A DNA stretch of 64,000 nucleotides from contig NZ_KZ614144.1 in assembly GCF_002884445.1 (NCBI RefSeq), positions 4,880,094-4,944,093 on the forward strand, in the 5' to 3' direction. The notes below the pieces were generated by a model. The model did no database searches, had not been told where the DNA came from, and was given only the letters and a program-made list of their open reading frames with translations. A program made the translations under genes and the position numbers. Of the stretch, positions 16,758 to 26,070 are shown piece after piece (the first letter of the stretch is position 1; each line of letters starts with the position of its first letter). This stretch comes from Paenibacillus castaneae. Lineage in GTDB: Bacteria; Bacillota; Bacilli; Paenibacillales; Paenibacillaceae.

Positions 16758-17867
16758 TCATTTACCCAGCAATATAGAGATAACAATAACAGCCACAAGA
16801 ATAATACAGATTAACCATGCCAGAGGATGACCGAAATTTATCGTCCAGCCTATGCCAAATCGCTTCTCAAGAAAAAGAGCTGGATCTGACGGGTTGTAGT
16901 AGATTCCTCCTAGCTTCCAGTAGCGATCATCATCCGTTGGCCCTGTTCCAATGCCGCTTGCGGTACCACCCGGCATCCGAATACGGCTCCCTCCTTGGCC
17001 TAAACGGACCGACAACCAAATAGATCCTATTACAATGATTACAGGTACCGCAGTAGATACAATGATGAGGCTTGATTGCGGCAAATCCAGAATCGGAAGG
17101 ATCGTTATAAAGGAGAATAGCACTGTAGTCAAAAAGCCGGTAGCAACTAGAAAAACGGACCAGCTATGCCGAAATTTCATATTTCGCTGGACGGATGCTT
17201 CTGGATCTGCGGCATCGATCTGCTGTTTACTGATGACAATACTATAATTAATAAGAAGGAAAACAGCGATCATGATGAATTGCGTCCCAACCGGCCATAA
17301 TAATGAGGAATATGATTTATCGACTACTCTAGTCGCGTTTCCGGCAAAATCATACTGCATAACCAATTGGTCTGGAAATTGATCATAGAATAGAAGTACG
17401 GCAGCCAGTGTCCCAAGGGATAGCAGGATATGAGGTATAAACCAGTAAGATGACACGCTTAGTTTACGACGTCTGAATGAAGTATCGACGATCGCGGACT
17501 GGATAACAGGACTCATCCACCCTTGCTCGCGCTTCATTTTTTTCATTTTAAAATGAAAGAAAAGATATACGGCGAAGGATACTCCGATCACAGCAAACGT
17601 ATAGCCGCCTATAGCCAATGACATTTGTTTCTCATCGGATAGATTCATAAAGCTTGCAGCAGCAATAAGCAAGAGAATATGGAAGATAGCTAGAACAATA
17701 GCATAATTTCTCCTCATCCCCCGTATATCCGGATGCCAGTAAACCTCCTCTGTCACCGATATGCCAAAGCTTTCTGTTCGTCTTGTGAGATAGGGTGTCG
17801 CAATAAAAATAAAGCTTATGGGAACAAAAATAATGACTAGCATCAGCCAGAAGCCCCAATTTTCCAT
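16758..17867 (-). CDS. DUF1648/DUF5808 membrane protein
   Basis: A 369-residue integral membrane protein with about seven hydrophobic helices. The central region YDQFPDQLVMQYDFAGNATRV fits DUF1648. The segment near the C-terminus (DDDRYWKLGGIYYNPSDPALFLEKRFGIGWTINFG) is the DUF5808 signature. These are often encoded with a YtrA-type GntR regulator, as here, and related to SdpI-like immunity proteins; that link is family knowledge, not shown here. ATG at 17867 is preferred, with AAAGGATGG upstream; the GTG at 17888 lies in the ribosome site. Confidence 0.85.
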   Translation of the reverse strand: MENWGFWLMLVIIFVPISFIFIATPYLTRRTESFGISVTEEVYWHPDIRGMRRNYAIVLAIFHILLLIAAASFMNLSDEKQMSLAIGGYTFAVIGVSFAVYLFFHFKMKKMKREQGWMSPVIQSAIVDTSFRRRKLSVSSYWFIPHILLSLGTLAAVLLFYDQFPDQLVMQYDFAGNATRVVDKSYSSLLWPVGTQFIMIAVFLLINYSIVISKQQIDAADPEASVQRNMKFRHSWSVFLVATGFLTTVLFSFITILPILDLPQSSLIIVSTAVPVIIVIGSIWLSVRLGQGGSRIRMPGGTASGIGTGPTDDDRYWKLGGIYYNPSDPALFLEKRFGIGWTINFGHPLAWLICIILVAVIVISILLGK

Positions 17868-17918
17868 CGTGTTTGACCATCCTTTCACATACAGTTATTT
17901 GTAGGCAGCAGCGTATGG

Positions 17919-18311
17919 TTAAGTCGCTTTGCCCGATGAACGAATTTGTTTGAAAATCGAGCGGCATAATTCAAGCAGAGCATCCTCGCTTACATTATGG
18001 CATATCGACTCACTAATAATCGGCCTTACCTTCTCCTCCAATTGACGATAGTAGGCATCATCCGCCTCAGGTAGACTGTTCTGTACAACGACTCCCTTCT
18101 GACGATGGATCTCTACGTAACCTTCCTGCTTTAATGCTGAGTAAGCTTTGTTAACCGTATGCATATTTATACCCAGATCAGAAGACAGAGAGCGTACGGA
18201 GGGCAATGCTTCTCCTCGAGCAAGCGCGCCGCTGGCGATTCCTTCAATAATTTGGTTTGTCAATTGGGTGTACAACGGAACATCCGATTGCAAATTGATT
18301 TTAATCATCAT
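17919..18311 (-). CDS. GntR-family (YtrA type) regulator
   Basis: A 130-residue regulator with only the GntR winged helix (VPLYTQLTNQIIEGIASGALARGE, LPSVRSLSSDLGINMHTVNKAY) and a short C-terminal helix pair, typical of the YtrA subfamily. Start ATG at 18311 with GCGGTGA upstream; GTG 18320 and ATG 18308 are alternatives. It lies 51 bases upstream of the DUF1648 gene in the same direction, so the two form an operon the regulator probably controls. Confidence 0.9.
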   Translation of the reverse strand: MMIKINLQSDVPLYTQLTNQIIEGIASGALARGEALPSVRSLSSDLGINMHTVNKAYSALKQEGYVEIHRQKGVVVQNSLPEADDAYYRQLEEKVRPIISESICHNVSEDALLELCRSIFKQIRSSGKAT

Positions 18312-18429
18312 CGCGGTCACCGCTTTCTTTGATGTCTGTTATACAACTACTATAACAGATAACACAAAATAATCAAGAAAAAGACGCTTGAATGTCAAAA
18401 CCATTCGGCGTCTTAGCAATTAGAACAAA

Positions 18430-18620
18430 GCTTACGGACACAGGTTCCGCTATTTGTGATATTTATAGCTAATAGTGAGGCTAACGGACATGAAAGCCGC
18501 TATTCCCCTTGGAACGAGACATATTCGTTCATTTTCTTATCCATAACGGATCTGATGTCCGTAAGCATCCCTCAATCAGGTCAATTACAACGACGAATAA
18601 GGTCTATGGTGTCCGTTAAA
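18430..18620. repeat. Cluster of four ACGGACA-containing repeat units
   Basis: Two direct copies, 18430-18454 and 18480-18504, share GCTWACGGACA then CCGCTATT with exactly 50 bases between starts. Two inverted copies of the same pattern occur at 18543-18566 and 18597-18620. The units are 24-25 bases and sit in a gene-free gap of about 350 bases (18321-18672). Nothing else was seen in the gap. Confidence 0.65.
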
Positions 18621-18672
18621 GGCGATGGCTACACAAATAAGCAGCTTCTATCACCTCCAGTATCGTTATTGC

Positions 18673-19155
18673 CTATAGTTTGTCCACAAGGCGTTTCACA
18701 TGTTCCTTCACTTGTCGTTTTTCCTCCTCAGTTAATGTGAAAGAGCGAACGGATTCTACATTATCATCAGGTATGAGTATGGTTAAAGGCTCTTGAAGCT
18801 CTTTTTCCCTAGTGCCTCCATCTTCCTGCATCGTTATATAAGATTTGCTGTAAGTAGAATGTTTGATTTCTGATTTAATAAAGTTTCCTACTAAATCATA
18901 GTAATCTTCTATCGTCTTCACATCAGACTTTATATAATCTTTGCCTTCTACCGTAATAGTAATTGCGTTTACCTTCTTGAAGCCTGTCTTTCCATGAATA
19001 CCCTCTTCATTTGGATCAAGAGTTTCTATAATAAAAGCCTCAATGTGCTCATATTTTTCAGCAGTACTGCAAGCACTTAAGAAAATCAAAACAACCGAAA
19101 TCATACTAAGCTTGATTACATTTGTTAGCCTAACCTTTCTTCTGTTAAAATGCAC
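18673..19155 (-). CDS. Small lipoprotein of unknown function (160 aa)
   Basis: The product starts VHFNRRKVRL and has a hydrophobic helix ending in LIFLSACS, a clear lipobox, so it is membrane-anchored outside the cell. The rest is soluble, rich in charged residues, with HIEAFIIETL, a KDYIKSD segment and a Glu/Lys-rich C-terminus. I recognise no family. GTG at 19155 is chosen because AAAGGAG lies about 8 bases upstream. The longer frame to 19323 would run back through the terminator at 19274-19306. Confidence 0.75.
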   Translation of the reverse strand: MHFNRRKVRLTNVIKLSMISVVLIFLSACSTAEKYEHIEAFIIETLDPNEEGIHGKTGFKKVNAITITVEGKDYIKSDVKTIEDYYDLVGNFIKSEIKHSTYSKSYITMQEDGGTREKELQEPLTILIPDDNVESVRSFTLTEEEKRQVKEHVKRLVDKL

Positions 19156-19273
19156 AGCCTCACTCCTTTGAGATCTACAGCAAGCTAAGACAGTTTTTCT
19201 TCTGCTCACCCTCTGCCATCGGCTCGTGCTTACAAACGCTCCATAATTGGAAAATGTTGCATGAGAACAAATG

Positions 19274-19306
19274 AAAAAAAGCCCATTACGTCGCAGCGTA
19301 AAGGGC
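19274..19306 (-). terminator. Terminator of the xylan operon
   Basis: On the - strand GCCCTTTACG pairs with CGTAATGGGC (one mismatch), followed by TTTTTTT. It ends transcription after the GH10 gene. Confidence 0.85.
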
Positions 19307-19356
19307 CGATTACATCTATTCAAATCATCGTATTAGCTTATTTCGAATTGTGAAGT

Positions 19357-20361
19357 TTACTTAACCACACGCCAGAACGAACCTTTGGGCTCGTGACTTT
19401 CATTGAACAGCATTGGCCAGTTTTTCCGTCCCCGTATTGGAAAGTCGTTCAGCCATGTGTAATCATCCGCAGCTCCCCAGAATGTAACAGCATCAATATG
19501 CTTGTCATACTCTCTTAGCAGATTAAACAATTGTTCATACCGCTTCTCCTGCAGCTCCAACATCTCCTCAGTAGGATGAACTAAATCCGTACGGAGATCA
19601 TCATGTCGGAACATCGATACATCAAGCTCTGTCAATTGCAATCTTAGACCGAGTGACGCGTACTTCTCTATGGCAGCACGGATATCATCTAAACCTGGAC
19701 TATACAAGCTCCAGTGCGCTTGCAGGCCTATGCCATGCACCGGTACGCCCTGCTCAAGCAGCGACTTAACCAAATTATATATTTTATCGCGCTTCATTGG
19801 ATTGGACTCATTATAATCATTGTAGAAAAGCTGCGCTTTAGGATCTGCTTCATGTGCAAATTCAAAAGCTTTGGCGATAAAGCCTGGTCCAGCGATATCC
19901 AGCCACTTGGATGGACGCAGCGGATCAGCGCCTTCGTCCGTAATCACCTCGTTAACGACATCCCATGCATAGATATCGCCTTTATAGCGCTTCACAACCG
20001 TATCAATATGTGATTTCAAACGTTCATATAATCGCTCACGGCTTACCGGGCTACCATCTGCTTCCTGAAAAAGCCATTCCGTCGTCTGATTATGCCAAAC
20101 AAGTGTATGTCCTCTCATTTTCATACCATTTGATTTAGCAAAAGCAACAATTTGATCAGCCTGTTCAAACGTGTACGTATCTTCAGTAGGATGCACACTA
20201 GCGAATTTCATTTCATTCTCAGCGGTGATGCTGTTGTAATGTTTCGCAATCAGCTCACCCGCTTGAATGATGGTGTGCGGATTAACCGCTGCTCCGATAT
20301 CGAATGATTGTTTAAATGCTTCATACAGCTTAGGTACACTGCTGTTTGTCTTGTTTTCCAC
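19357..20361 (-). CDS. Intracellular endo-1,4-beta-xylanase, GH10
   Basis: A 334-residue enzyme that cuts xylan or xylo-oligosaccharides. It has the whole GH10 TIM barrel and nothing else. HTLVWHNQ, WDVVNEV with acid/base Glu138, and QLTELDVSM with nucleophile Glu245 are intact. No signal peptide is present, so it acts in the cytoplasm on oligosaccharides brought in by the ABC importer encoded directly upstream (20 bases away). Its length and sequence resemble the intracellular XynA2/XynB-like GH10 enzymes of Geobacillus and Paenibacillus. Last gene of the importer operon. Confidence 0.95.
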   Translation of the reverse strand: MENKTNSSVPKLYEAFKQSFDIGAAVNPHTIIQAGELIAKHYNSITAENEMKFASVHPTEDTYTFEQADQIVAFAKSNGMKMRGHTLVWHNQTTEWLFQEADGSPVSRERLYERLKSHIDTVVKRYKGDIYAWDVVNEVITDEGADPLRPSKWLDIAGPGFIAKAFEFAHEADPKAQLFYNDYNESNPMKRDKIYNLVKSLLEQGVPVHGIGLQAHWSLYSPGLDDIRAAIEKYASLGLRLQLTELDVSMFRHDDLRTDLVHPTEEMLELQEKRYEQLFNLLREYDKHIDAVTFWGAADDYTWLNDFPIRGRKNWPMLFNESHEPKGSFWRVVK

Positions 20362-20380
20362 TCTATCTCTCCTAACGATA

Positions 20381-21325
20381 TTAGCCTTTCACCCCACCAA
20401 CAGTCATACCTTTTACAAAGTATTTCTGCAGAAACGGATAGACCATAATAATAGGCAAGGATGCAACAATCGTCATCGTTGCTCGAATCGCGAACGGTGT
20501 TACCGTATTCCCGCCTGGATTGTTAGCATTGGCAAAAGCATCACCTGCTGATTTTGGCGTCAAGGAAGCATTCGAGTTCTGAAGAATTTTTTGAAGCTCA
20601 TACTGCAATGTACTGAGATCGATATTGGATGAATTGTACAGGAATACGTCAAACCATTGGTTCCATTGGTATACAGCCGAGAACAGCGCCACTGTGGCAA
20701 GTACTGGAACACATAGCGGCAGAACGATGCTGTAGAACATTTTGAAATCACCGGCTCCGTCAATTCTTGCCGATTCCAGAATGCTTTCGGGCAAACCTTC
20801 GATAAAGGAACGAATAATAATCAAGTTAAATACGCCGATCAATCCTGGGAAAATATACACCCAAAAATTGTTGAGTAAACCCAAATCACGGATTAATAGA
20901 AAGTTAGGAATAAGACCGCCGTTGAAATACATCGTCAAAATGAAGGCTATCGTAACGAATTTGCGAAGCACAAAATCCTGTCTTGTAATGGTATACGCCA
21001 CCATAGCGGAACAAAACACCGTAACTATTGTACCGATAACAGTACGTAGAATCGAGATTAGTGTTGCGTGAAAAATCGTTGCTTCCTTAAGCACATAACT
21101 ATAGTTGTCTAACGTCCATATCCTTGGGAGCAAATAAATGCCGCCCTTTATTGAATCCGTCGCGTTATTGAGCGAAACTGCAGCCGTATTCAGAAAAGGA
21201 TATAAAGTGACAATCATCAACAGCGTGAGAAAGGTGATGTTGCAAATATCAAATATTTGATCGCCGCGCGATGAGCGAATACGGCTTTTCTTTCTTGAAA
21301 CAGCTTCTGCAGCCGAATTATTCAT
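20381..21325 (-). CDS. Carbohydrate ABC permease, LplC/YtcP type
   Basis: A 314-residue inner-membrane permease of the CUT1 family with about six helices. The EAA loop that docks the ATPase is in ESILESARIDGAGDFKMFYSIVLPL. It starts 14 bases after the LplB-type gene, with AGGAGG before the ATG. No ATPase is in the operon; such systems usually share a housekeeping MsmX-type ATPase encoded elsewhere. Substrate inferred from neighbours: xylo- or arabinoxylo-oligosaccharides. Confidence 0.93.
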   Translation of the reverse strand: MNNSAAEAVSRKKSRIRSSRGDQIFDICNITFLTLLMIVTLYPFLNTAAVSLNNATDSIKGGIYLLPRIWTLDNYSYVLKEATIFHATLISILRTVIGTIVTVFCSAMVAYTITRQDFVLRKFVTIAFILTMYFNGGLIPNFLLIRDLGLLNNFWVYIFPGLIGVFNLIIIRSFIEGLPESILESARIDGAGDFKMFYSIVLPLCVPVLATVALFSAVYQWNQWFDVFLYNSSNIDLSTLQYELQKILQNSNASLTPKSAGDAFANANNPGGNTVTPFAIRATMTIVASLPIIMVYPFLQKYFVKGMTVGGVKG

Positions 21326-21339
21326 GATGCATCCTCCTT

Positions 21340-22314
21340 CTAAAACAGTCTGGACTCGCCCAAACGCTTCGCAATATTATTTGCTCCAAATAATAAGATA
21401 AAGCTAATGATCGTTTTAAACATGCCCGCCGCAATCGAGAGCGAATAATTGCCTTGCGCAATTCCGTATTTCAGAACAAATATGTCAAGGTTTTCGGAAT
21501 AGTCGATGTTCATGCCGTTACCCAGCAAATACTGCGGCTCGAAACCTGATTCCAGCAAATACCCGATATTCATAATAAGCAAAACGATAATAACCGGCTT
21601 AATTCCAGGCAGCGTAACGTACCACATTCGTTTAATACGTCCTGCTCCATCCATTTCCGCCGCTTCATATTGTGCGGGATCAATCATCGTCATTGCCGCA
21701 AGATAGACGATTGTATTCCAGCCTACGTCCTTCCATACGGAGCCTGCTCCGAATATCCCCCAGAAATATTCCGGAATTCCAAGAAATAGAATTTCATTGC
21801 CCTTTTCTATAAAACCAAACCAAAGCAATAATTCATTAATAATGCCGTCTGTTGATAACGTCGTTTGAATAATGCTTGCCGCTACTACCCAAGAAATGAA
21901 ATGAGGCAAGTAGCTTACCGTTTGAACAATTCGTTTAAAGGCAACCTTGCGCACCTCATTTAGCAGCAAAGCCAGTGTAATCGCGGTAACAAAACCAAGA
22001 ACCAAATTAATTCCGCTCATTGCAATCGTATTTCTCAGGACGCGGATAAACCGTTCATCCTGAAACAAAAAATTAAAGTGGTCGAAACCTACCCATTTCT
22101 GTTCACTAAAGCTTTTGGCCGGCTTATATTTCTGGAAGGCAATTGTCCACCCCCAAAGCGGCATATATTTAAATATAAACAACCATACGAGAAATGGTAC
22201 TGACATGAGAACAAGCACACGCTGCTCCAATAGCTTAATACCAAATCGCTTCAGTCCTGTCGGCTTCTTAGGCAACACCAGGTTTGACGTTGTCATTGTT
22301 GGTTTACTCTCCAT
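21340..22314 (-). CDS. Carbohydrate ABC permease, LplB type
   Basis: A 324-residue CUT1 permease with six predicted helices. N-terminal MPLWGWTIAFQKYKP is typical of LplB-like proteins. The EAA loop is in AQYEAAEMDGAGRIKRMWYVTLPGIKP. AAGGAGAG precedes the ATG. It partners the LplC-type permease downstream and the binding protein upstream. Confidence 0.93.
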   Translation of the reverse strand: MESKPTMTTSNLVLPKKPTGLKRFGIKLLEQRVLVLMSVPFLVWLFIFKYMPLWGWTIAFQKYKPAKSFSEQKWVGFDHFNFLFQDERFIRVLRNTIAMSGINLVLGFVTAITLALLLNEVRKVAFKRIVQTVSYLPHFISWVVAASIIQTTLSTDGIINELLLWFGFIEKGNEILFLGIPEYFWGIFGAGSVWKDVGWNTIVYLAAMTMIDPAQYEAAEMDGAGRIKRMWYVTLPGIKPVIIVLLIMNIGYLLESGFEPQYLLGNGMNIDYSENLDIFVLKYGIAQGNYSLSIAAGMFKTIISFILLFGANNIAKRLGESRLF

Positions 22315-22356
22315 TGTTTATCTCTCCTTCCGGACTGAATCGGGCTAAATATAAGG

Positions 22357-22390
22357 AAAGGCCGGCTTATGCTTACTAAGTCCGGCCTTT
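22357..22390 (-). terminator. Intercistronic hairpin between binding-protein and permease genes
   Basis: AAAGGCCGG pairs with CCGGCCTTT around an inner GCTTA/TAAG-type loop. It has only a short T-run, so it probably acts as a partial terminator or RNA-end protector. This would raise binding-protein mRNA over permease mRNA, as in many sugar ABC operons. Confidence 0.55.
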
Positions 22391-22406
22391 CACCGTTACT
22401 TAACGA

Positions 22407-24110
22407 TTATTTTGCTGCATCGATCAGTATTTTAATTTGTTCAGTCGTCCATTTCTCGTAAGCAGCTGTATCAAGCTTGCTGAATGCAGCTAGATACTCT
22501 TCCCACACTTTATCGAAATCAGCTTGTTTAGCAAGGACAAGTTTAGGGAAATATTTTTTCGTAATTTCATCTTTTTTGGTTTCCCATATTTGTTGTGGAG
22601 AGCCTTGCTCCTTCGGAATTCCCCATGCCGGGTACCAAGGACGATCGTCTGGTGCAGCAAACATTTCCGAATAGGTCTTAACGCCATATTTATCTAAAAT
22701 TTCTTTATCTTTTTCTGTCAAGCTTAATTGGAACACTTCAGGCTGAGATCCAGGAGAAATGGAGTTTCCATCCGGGAACGATCCGCCAGCGTATAGAGGC
22801 CAATTCCAAGAGTAATATTTAAAACCAAATTTTTCATTAAATGGTTCATCAATTTTAGCAATTTGTTCAGCCGTACGGTACATCCGGCCCTTATCATCTA
22901 CTTCAAATGTATCACCTTTAATGCCCCATTTTTGAAGAATTTGGTTCTCATCTGTTAATAGATTATCCAAGTATTGAACGATGCGAGCAGCGTCCTTCGC
23001 ACTAACGGTAATACCCAGTCCACGGTTTTTAACAAAGCCTGGAGGATCTAGATATTGATCCTTCTGTCCATCGAATGTAACAGGCAGCGGGAAGTAAACA
23101 AAATCGTCCTGCGTCGGGTCTTGCTTGGCAGCATCCTTCAACGCATTCTGCGCATTGCCAAATTGCCAACCGTAGTCGAAGAAGCCAACTACTTTGTGAG
23201 AAGTCAATTTCGCTAAATATTGATCGTAATTGTCTACGAAGGATGATTTATCGAATAATCCTTCAGCATTCAATTCGTTTAGTTTCTTCAGCCAACGCTT
23301 TGTATTGTCATCGGCTGCATATGTTTTCGCTTCGAAAGTCGTCATATCGACGATAACATTCCCGTCATTCGGATAACCAGCCAAATGGTTCGGAGGGTTA
23401 GAAGTTGCAAAGAATCTCCAGTCATGCGTAAGTGAGACCATACCTGTCAATTCTTCATCTTTATGCTTCTCTACAAAGTTTTTAATTAAATCTGTATAAG
23501 CGTCAAGTGTGGTGATCTTCGGATATCCCGCTTCTTTCAAGACGCGGCGTTGAACCCAGAAAGCACCTTGGTTAATATTTGGATCCGGAATATATTCACC
23601 AACCGTGTTTGAGAATGGCAGGAAGTAAATTTTTCCGTCCTCAGCTCTCATTTGATTGAAATATTGACCATAGACACGTTTAATATTCGGGCCATATTGT
23701 TCAATAAGATCGTCAAGCGCAATGAAGGCGCCTGCATCAAGAATTTTGTCGATTGCGGCATCCGGAATCATGACATCCGGATAAGCGTTTGAAGCAATCA
23801 TTGTTCCGACCTTCGTATTCAAATCACCAACCAAGTGTTCAATTTTAAAGTTAACACCCGTTTGATCCTCAAGAATTTTACCAATGGTTGTCTCATTGGT
23901 ATTAATATCCTTTGCTGCTGCAACGCCGTTAAAGTAACTAAACGTTACTTTATCAAGCGGCTTCGGTGTTTCTGTTTTGGCTTCCGTGGTTTCCTTAGGT
24001 TTGTTTGTAGCGTCTGACGGTTTTGTTCCCCCATCATTGCTATTTTTTGAGCATGCGGCAGTAAAAATCATGAAGGCGGCCAAACAAACGAGCAATAGTT
24101 TTTTTCTCAC
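22407..24110 (-). CDS. Extracellular sugar-binding lipoprotein (LplA-like)
   Basis: A solute-binding protein of about 567 residues. KKLLLVCLAAF then IFTAACSK is a lipoprotein signal with lipid-attached Cys. An Asn/Thr/Pro-rich linker leads to a large type 1 binding domain with KVTFSYFNGV, MIASNAYPDVMIPD and NRGLGITVSAKDAARIVQYLDNL. GTG at 24110 is chosen because AAAGGGG lies about 10 bases upstream. An ATG at 24158 is in frame but has no ribosome site and overlaps a cre-like element. First structural gene of the importer, directly downstream of YesM/YesN, which probably control it. Confidence 0.9.
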   Translation of the reverse strand: MRKKLLLVCLAAFMIFTAACSKNSNDGGTKPSDATNKPKETTEAKTETPKPLDKVTFSYFNGVAAAKDINTNETTIGKILEDQTGVNFKIEHLVGDLNTKVGTMIASNAYPDVMIPDAAIDKILDAGAFIALDDLIEQYGPNIKRVYGQYFNQMRAEDGKIYFLPFSNTVGEYIPDPNINQGAFWVQRRVLKEAGYPKITTLDAYTDLIKNFVEKHKDEELTGMVSLTHDWRFFATSNPPNHLAGYPNDGNVIVDMTTFEAKTYAADDNTKRWLKKLNELNAEGLFDKSSFVDNYDQYLAKLTSHKVVGFFDYGWQFGNAQNALKDAAKQDPTQDDFVYFPLPVTFDGQKDQYLDPPGFVKNRGLGITVSAKDAARIVQYLDNLLTDENQILQKWGIKGDTFEVDDKGRMYRTAEQIAKIDEPFNEKFGFKYYSWNWPLYAGGSFPDGNSISPGSQPEVFQLSLTEKDKEILDKYGVKTYSEMFAAPDDRPWYPAWGIPKEQGSPQQIWETKKDEITKKYFPKLVLAKQADFDKVWEEYLAAFSKLDTAAYEKWTTEQIKILIDAAK

Positions 24111-24143
24111 TTTTTTTCTAACCCCTTTCAGCCTCAACATTTT

Positions 24144-24157
24144 TGTAAGCACTTTCA
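24144..24157. promoter_or_regulatory. cre-like CcpA site in binding-protein leader
   Basis: TGTAAGCACTTTCA matches the CcpA cre pattern except for one base of the central CG. It lies between the probable promoter and the ribosome site, where CcpA would act as a roadblock for catabolite repression. Confidence 0.5.
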
Positions 24158-24170
24158 TTATAAAAAAAAC

Positions 24171-24197
24171 TAGTTTATTTGTTTACCCTGTAAACTA
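24171..24197. promoter_or_regulatory. Nested inverted repeat upstream of importer operon
   Basis: GTTTACCCTGTAAAC (24181-24195) is a perfect palindrome apart from its centre. TAGTTTA (24171-24177) and TAAACTA (24191-24197) form a second pair sharing the right arm. Likely a regulator site, perhaps for YesN; the binder is unknown. Confidence 0.4.
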
Positions 24198-24252
24198 TAG
24201 TTCGTGTTTAAAAAAGCATATATACTTTTGACCCTCTTTACGAAAAGCTTCA

Positions 24253-26022
24253 TTATTCAACGGGGACTCGGACTTGAATAAACGTACCTTTTCCCGGCTC
24301 GCTATCAAACAATATATGAAAACGGTCGCCATAAATCAGCTTCATTCGATAAATAACGTTTTGTACGCCGATACGCTCTCCAATCTCTTCTTCACTTTCT
24401 AAATAACCATATAGCTGTCTCACTTTGGACTCATCCATACCAATACCGTTATCTCTAATCATAAATATTAACTCATCACCCTCGCGTTCCACTTGAATCT
24501 TAATGCTTCCTCCATGCCTCAGAGGCTCTATTCCGTGAATGCTGGCATTTTCTACAAAAGGCAAAAACATCATTTTTGGCACTTTACAGGATTTAGCGGT
24601 TGGATCAATGCTAATTTCATATTCCATGCGATCCTCGAATCGATACTTCTGAATTTCAAGAAAGCAAATAATAAATTCCATTTCTTCGCTTACCATTACG
24701 CGGTCCTTGCCCCAGGTTAGCGAGGTTCTAAATATTTTGGCCATATTGTGGATGATTTTGGCTGTCTCCATCTCATCCTTAATTAAGCTGCGCATTCTTA
24801 TCGTTTCTAGAGCATTAAATAAGAAGTGAGGGTTAATCTGGCTTTGAAGCGCATTGAGCTGTGCTTTCCTGCGTTCCAGCTCTAATGATTTCGTCTGGAT
24901 ATCCGCAATATATACATCATCAATCAAGCTTTTCACTTGGATGGTCATACGATTGAATTCGCTCGTTAATTGTCCAATTTCATCCAAATACTCAACTCCC
25001 TTTATGGTGTCGAAATTTTGGTTTTTTACTTTCTTCATATGCCTTAAAATTTGAACAAGCCGTTTATTCAACGAACCTGTAATCCATAAAATAATCAATG
25101 TCGGCAAAATCATGTTCAAGCAGGCCAAAGCAATAACAAATTCCCGGGATTGGCGTACAACCCTTAAAACCTCTTCCTCTGAAATCGTACCTATAATGCG
25201 CCAGTTCTCTAGATAACTCACATGCGATGGTTCAGATTGAATTGCGATTGAATCAGCAGGGAACGTTAATGATTCATAATCAACGGATTCTTTTCTCCAG
25301 TCTACAGCAGGGTCAGTTGTATACTCCACTTTTCCTTTATCATTGACTAAATAAATATTGCCTTGTAAATTTAGATTTTTAAAAATCTGTTCAATAGATC
25401 TCGTCTTCAAGTCAATTTTCACAAACTTCTTCCAATGCATTTTTGATTCATAATTATTCATTTCACTAATGACGCTGAAGGTATCTCGAATGCCCCTCTG
25501 GTCGCTCAGATATTGGTCCTCCTGCTGTGTCCGAATGAAAATAATGTGCGCATCGCTCCTTTCCGTCAGCTGTTGATACCAATCTGTTTCTTTCATTTCG
25601 TTCGATATAAAACCAATGCCGCCCGAATGCAGCATAGTAGGATTCTCAACAAAGATTTTAATATTTTGAACGGATGCGTATAAGGGCGTGTAGTTATTCA
25701 ATATTCGGCGGAAATAAGAATCATAAGCTTCAACATAGGCGGCAGGCTCTACATACTCCGTTTCTAGTATTTGATTTATATTATAATCCAAATTAAAAAC
25801 AGACGAGATAGTAACGGCATCCTCTACCTCGGACTGAAATTGATTATAGATCTGTTCCACCGCTCGCGAAATATCCTTCATCCGTTGATTTTTGACATTT
25901 TCTGTTGTCACATTATAGAAAATAACGTTCGTTAATACGATGGGAAGAAATACGCAAAATATATATAGGATGAACATCTTATTCCTTAGGCGAACATTAT
26001 TGAGACCCAGGCGCAGCTTCAC
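24253..26022 (-). CDS. Sensor histidine kinase, YesM type
   Basis: A 589-residue membrane kinase. One helix at about 17-38, a large extracellular dCache-like sensor region to about 285, a second helix, a HAMP region (GSLNKRLVQILRHMK), then the LytS/YesM-type phosphoacceptor SQINPHFLFNALETI with its His. The ATPase part has VENASIHG and IRDNGIGMDE. GTG at 26022 with AAAAGGGGAT is the start. It pairs with the YesN-type regulator 48 bases upstream and should sense extracellular xylan-derived sugars for the adjacent importer. Confidence 0.94.
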   Translation of the reverse strand: MKLRLGLNNVRLRNKMFILYIFCVFLPIVLTNVIFYNVTTENVKNQRMKDISRAVEQIYNQFQSEVEDAVTISSVFNLDYNINQILETEYVEPAAYVEAYDSYFRRILNNYTPLYASVQNIKIFVENPTMLHSGGIGFISNEMKETDWYQQLTERSDAHIIFIRTQQEDQYLSDQRGIRDTFSVISEMNNYESKMHWKKFVKIDLKTRSIEQIFKNLNLQGNIYLVNDKGKVEYTTDPAVDWRKESVDYESLTFPADSIAIQSEPSHVSYLENWRIIGTISEEEVLRVVRQSREFVIALACLNMILPTLIILWITGSLNKRLVQILRHMKKVKNQNFDTIKGVEYLDEIGQLTSEFNRMTIQVKSLIDDVYIADIQTKSLELERRKAQLNALQSQINPHFLFNALETIRMRSLIKDEMETAKIIHNMAKIFRTSLTWGKDRVMVSEEMEFIICFLEIQKYRFEDRMEYEISIDPTAKSCKVPKMMFLPFVENASIHGIEPLRHGGSIKIQVEREGDELIFMIRDNGIGMDESKVRQLYGYLESEEEIGERIGVQNVIYRMKLIYGDRFHILFDSEPGKGTFIQVRVPVE

Positions 26023-26070
26023 ACGGATAATCCCCTTTTCCTCTGCAGTCGGCTAGTTTAAAAAGTATGC

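Noticed and set aside
18456-18740. 94-codon + frame over the ACGGACA repeats
   Set aside because: It has no ribosome site, runs into the antisense of a lipoprotein gene and consists mostly of repeat sequence.
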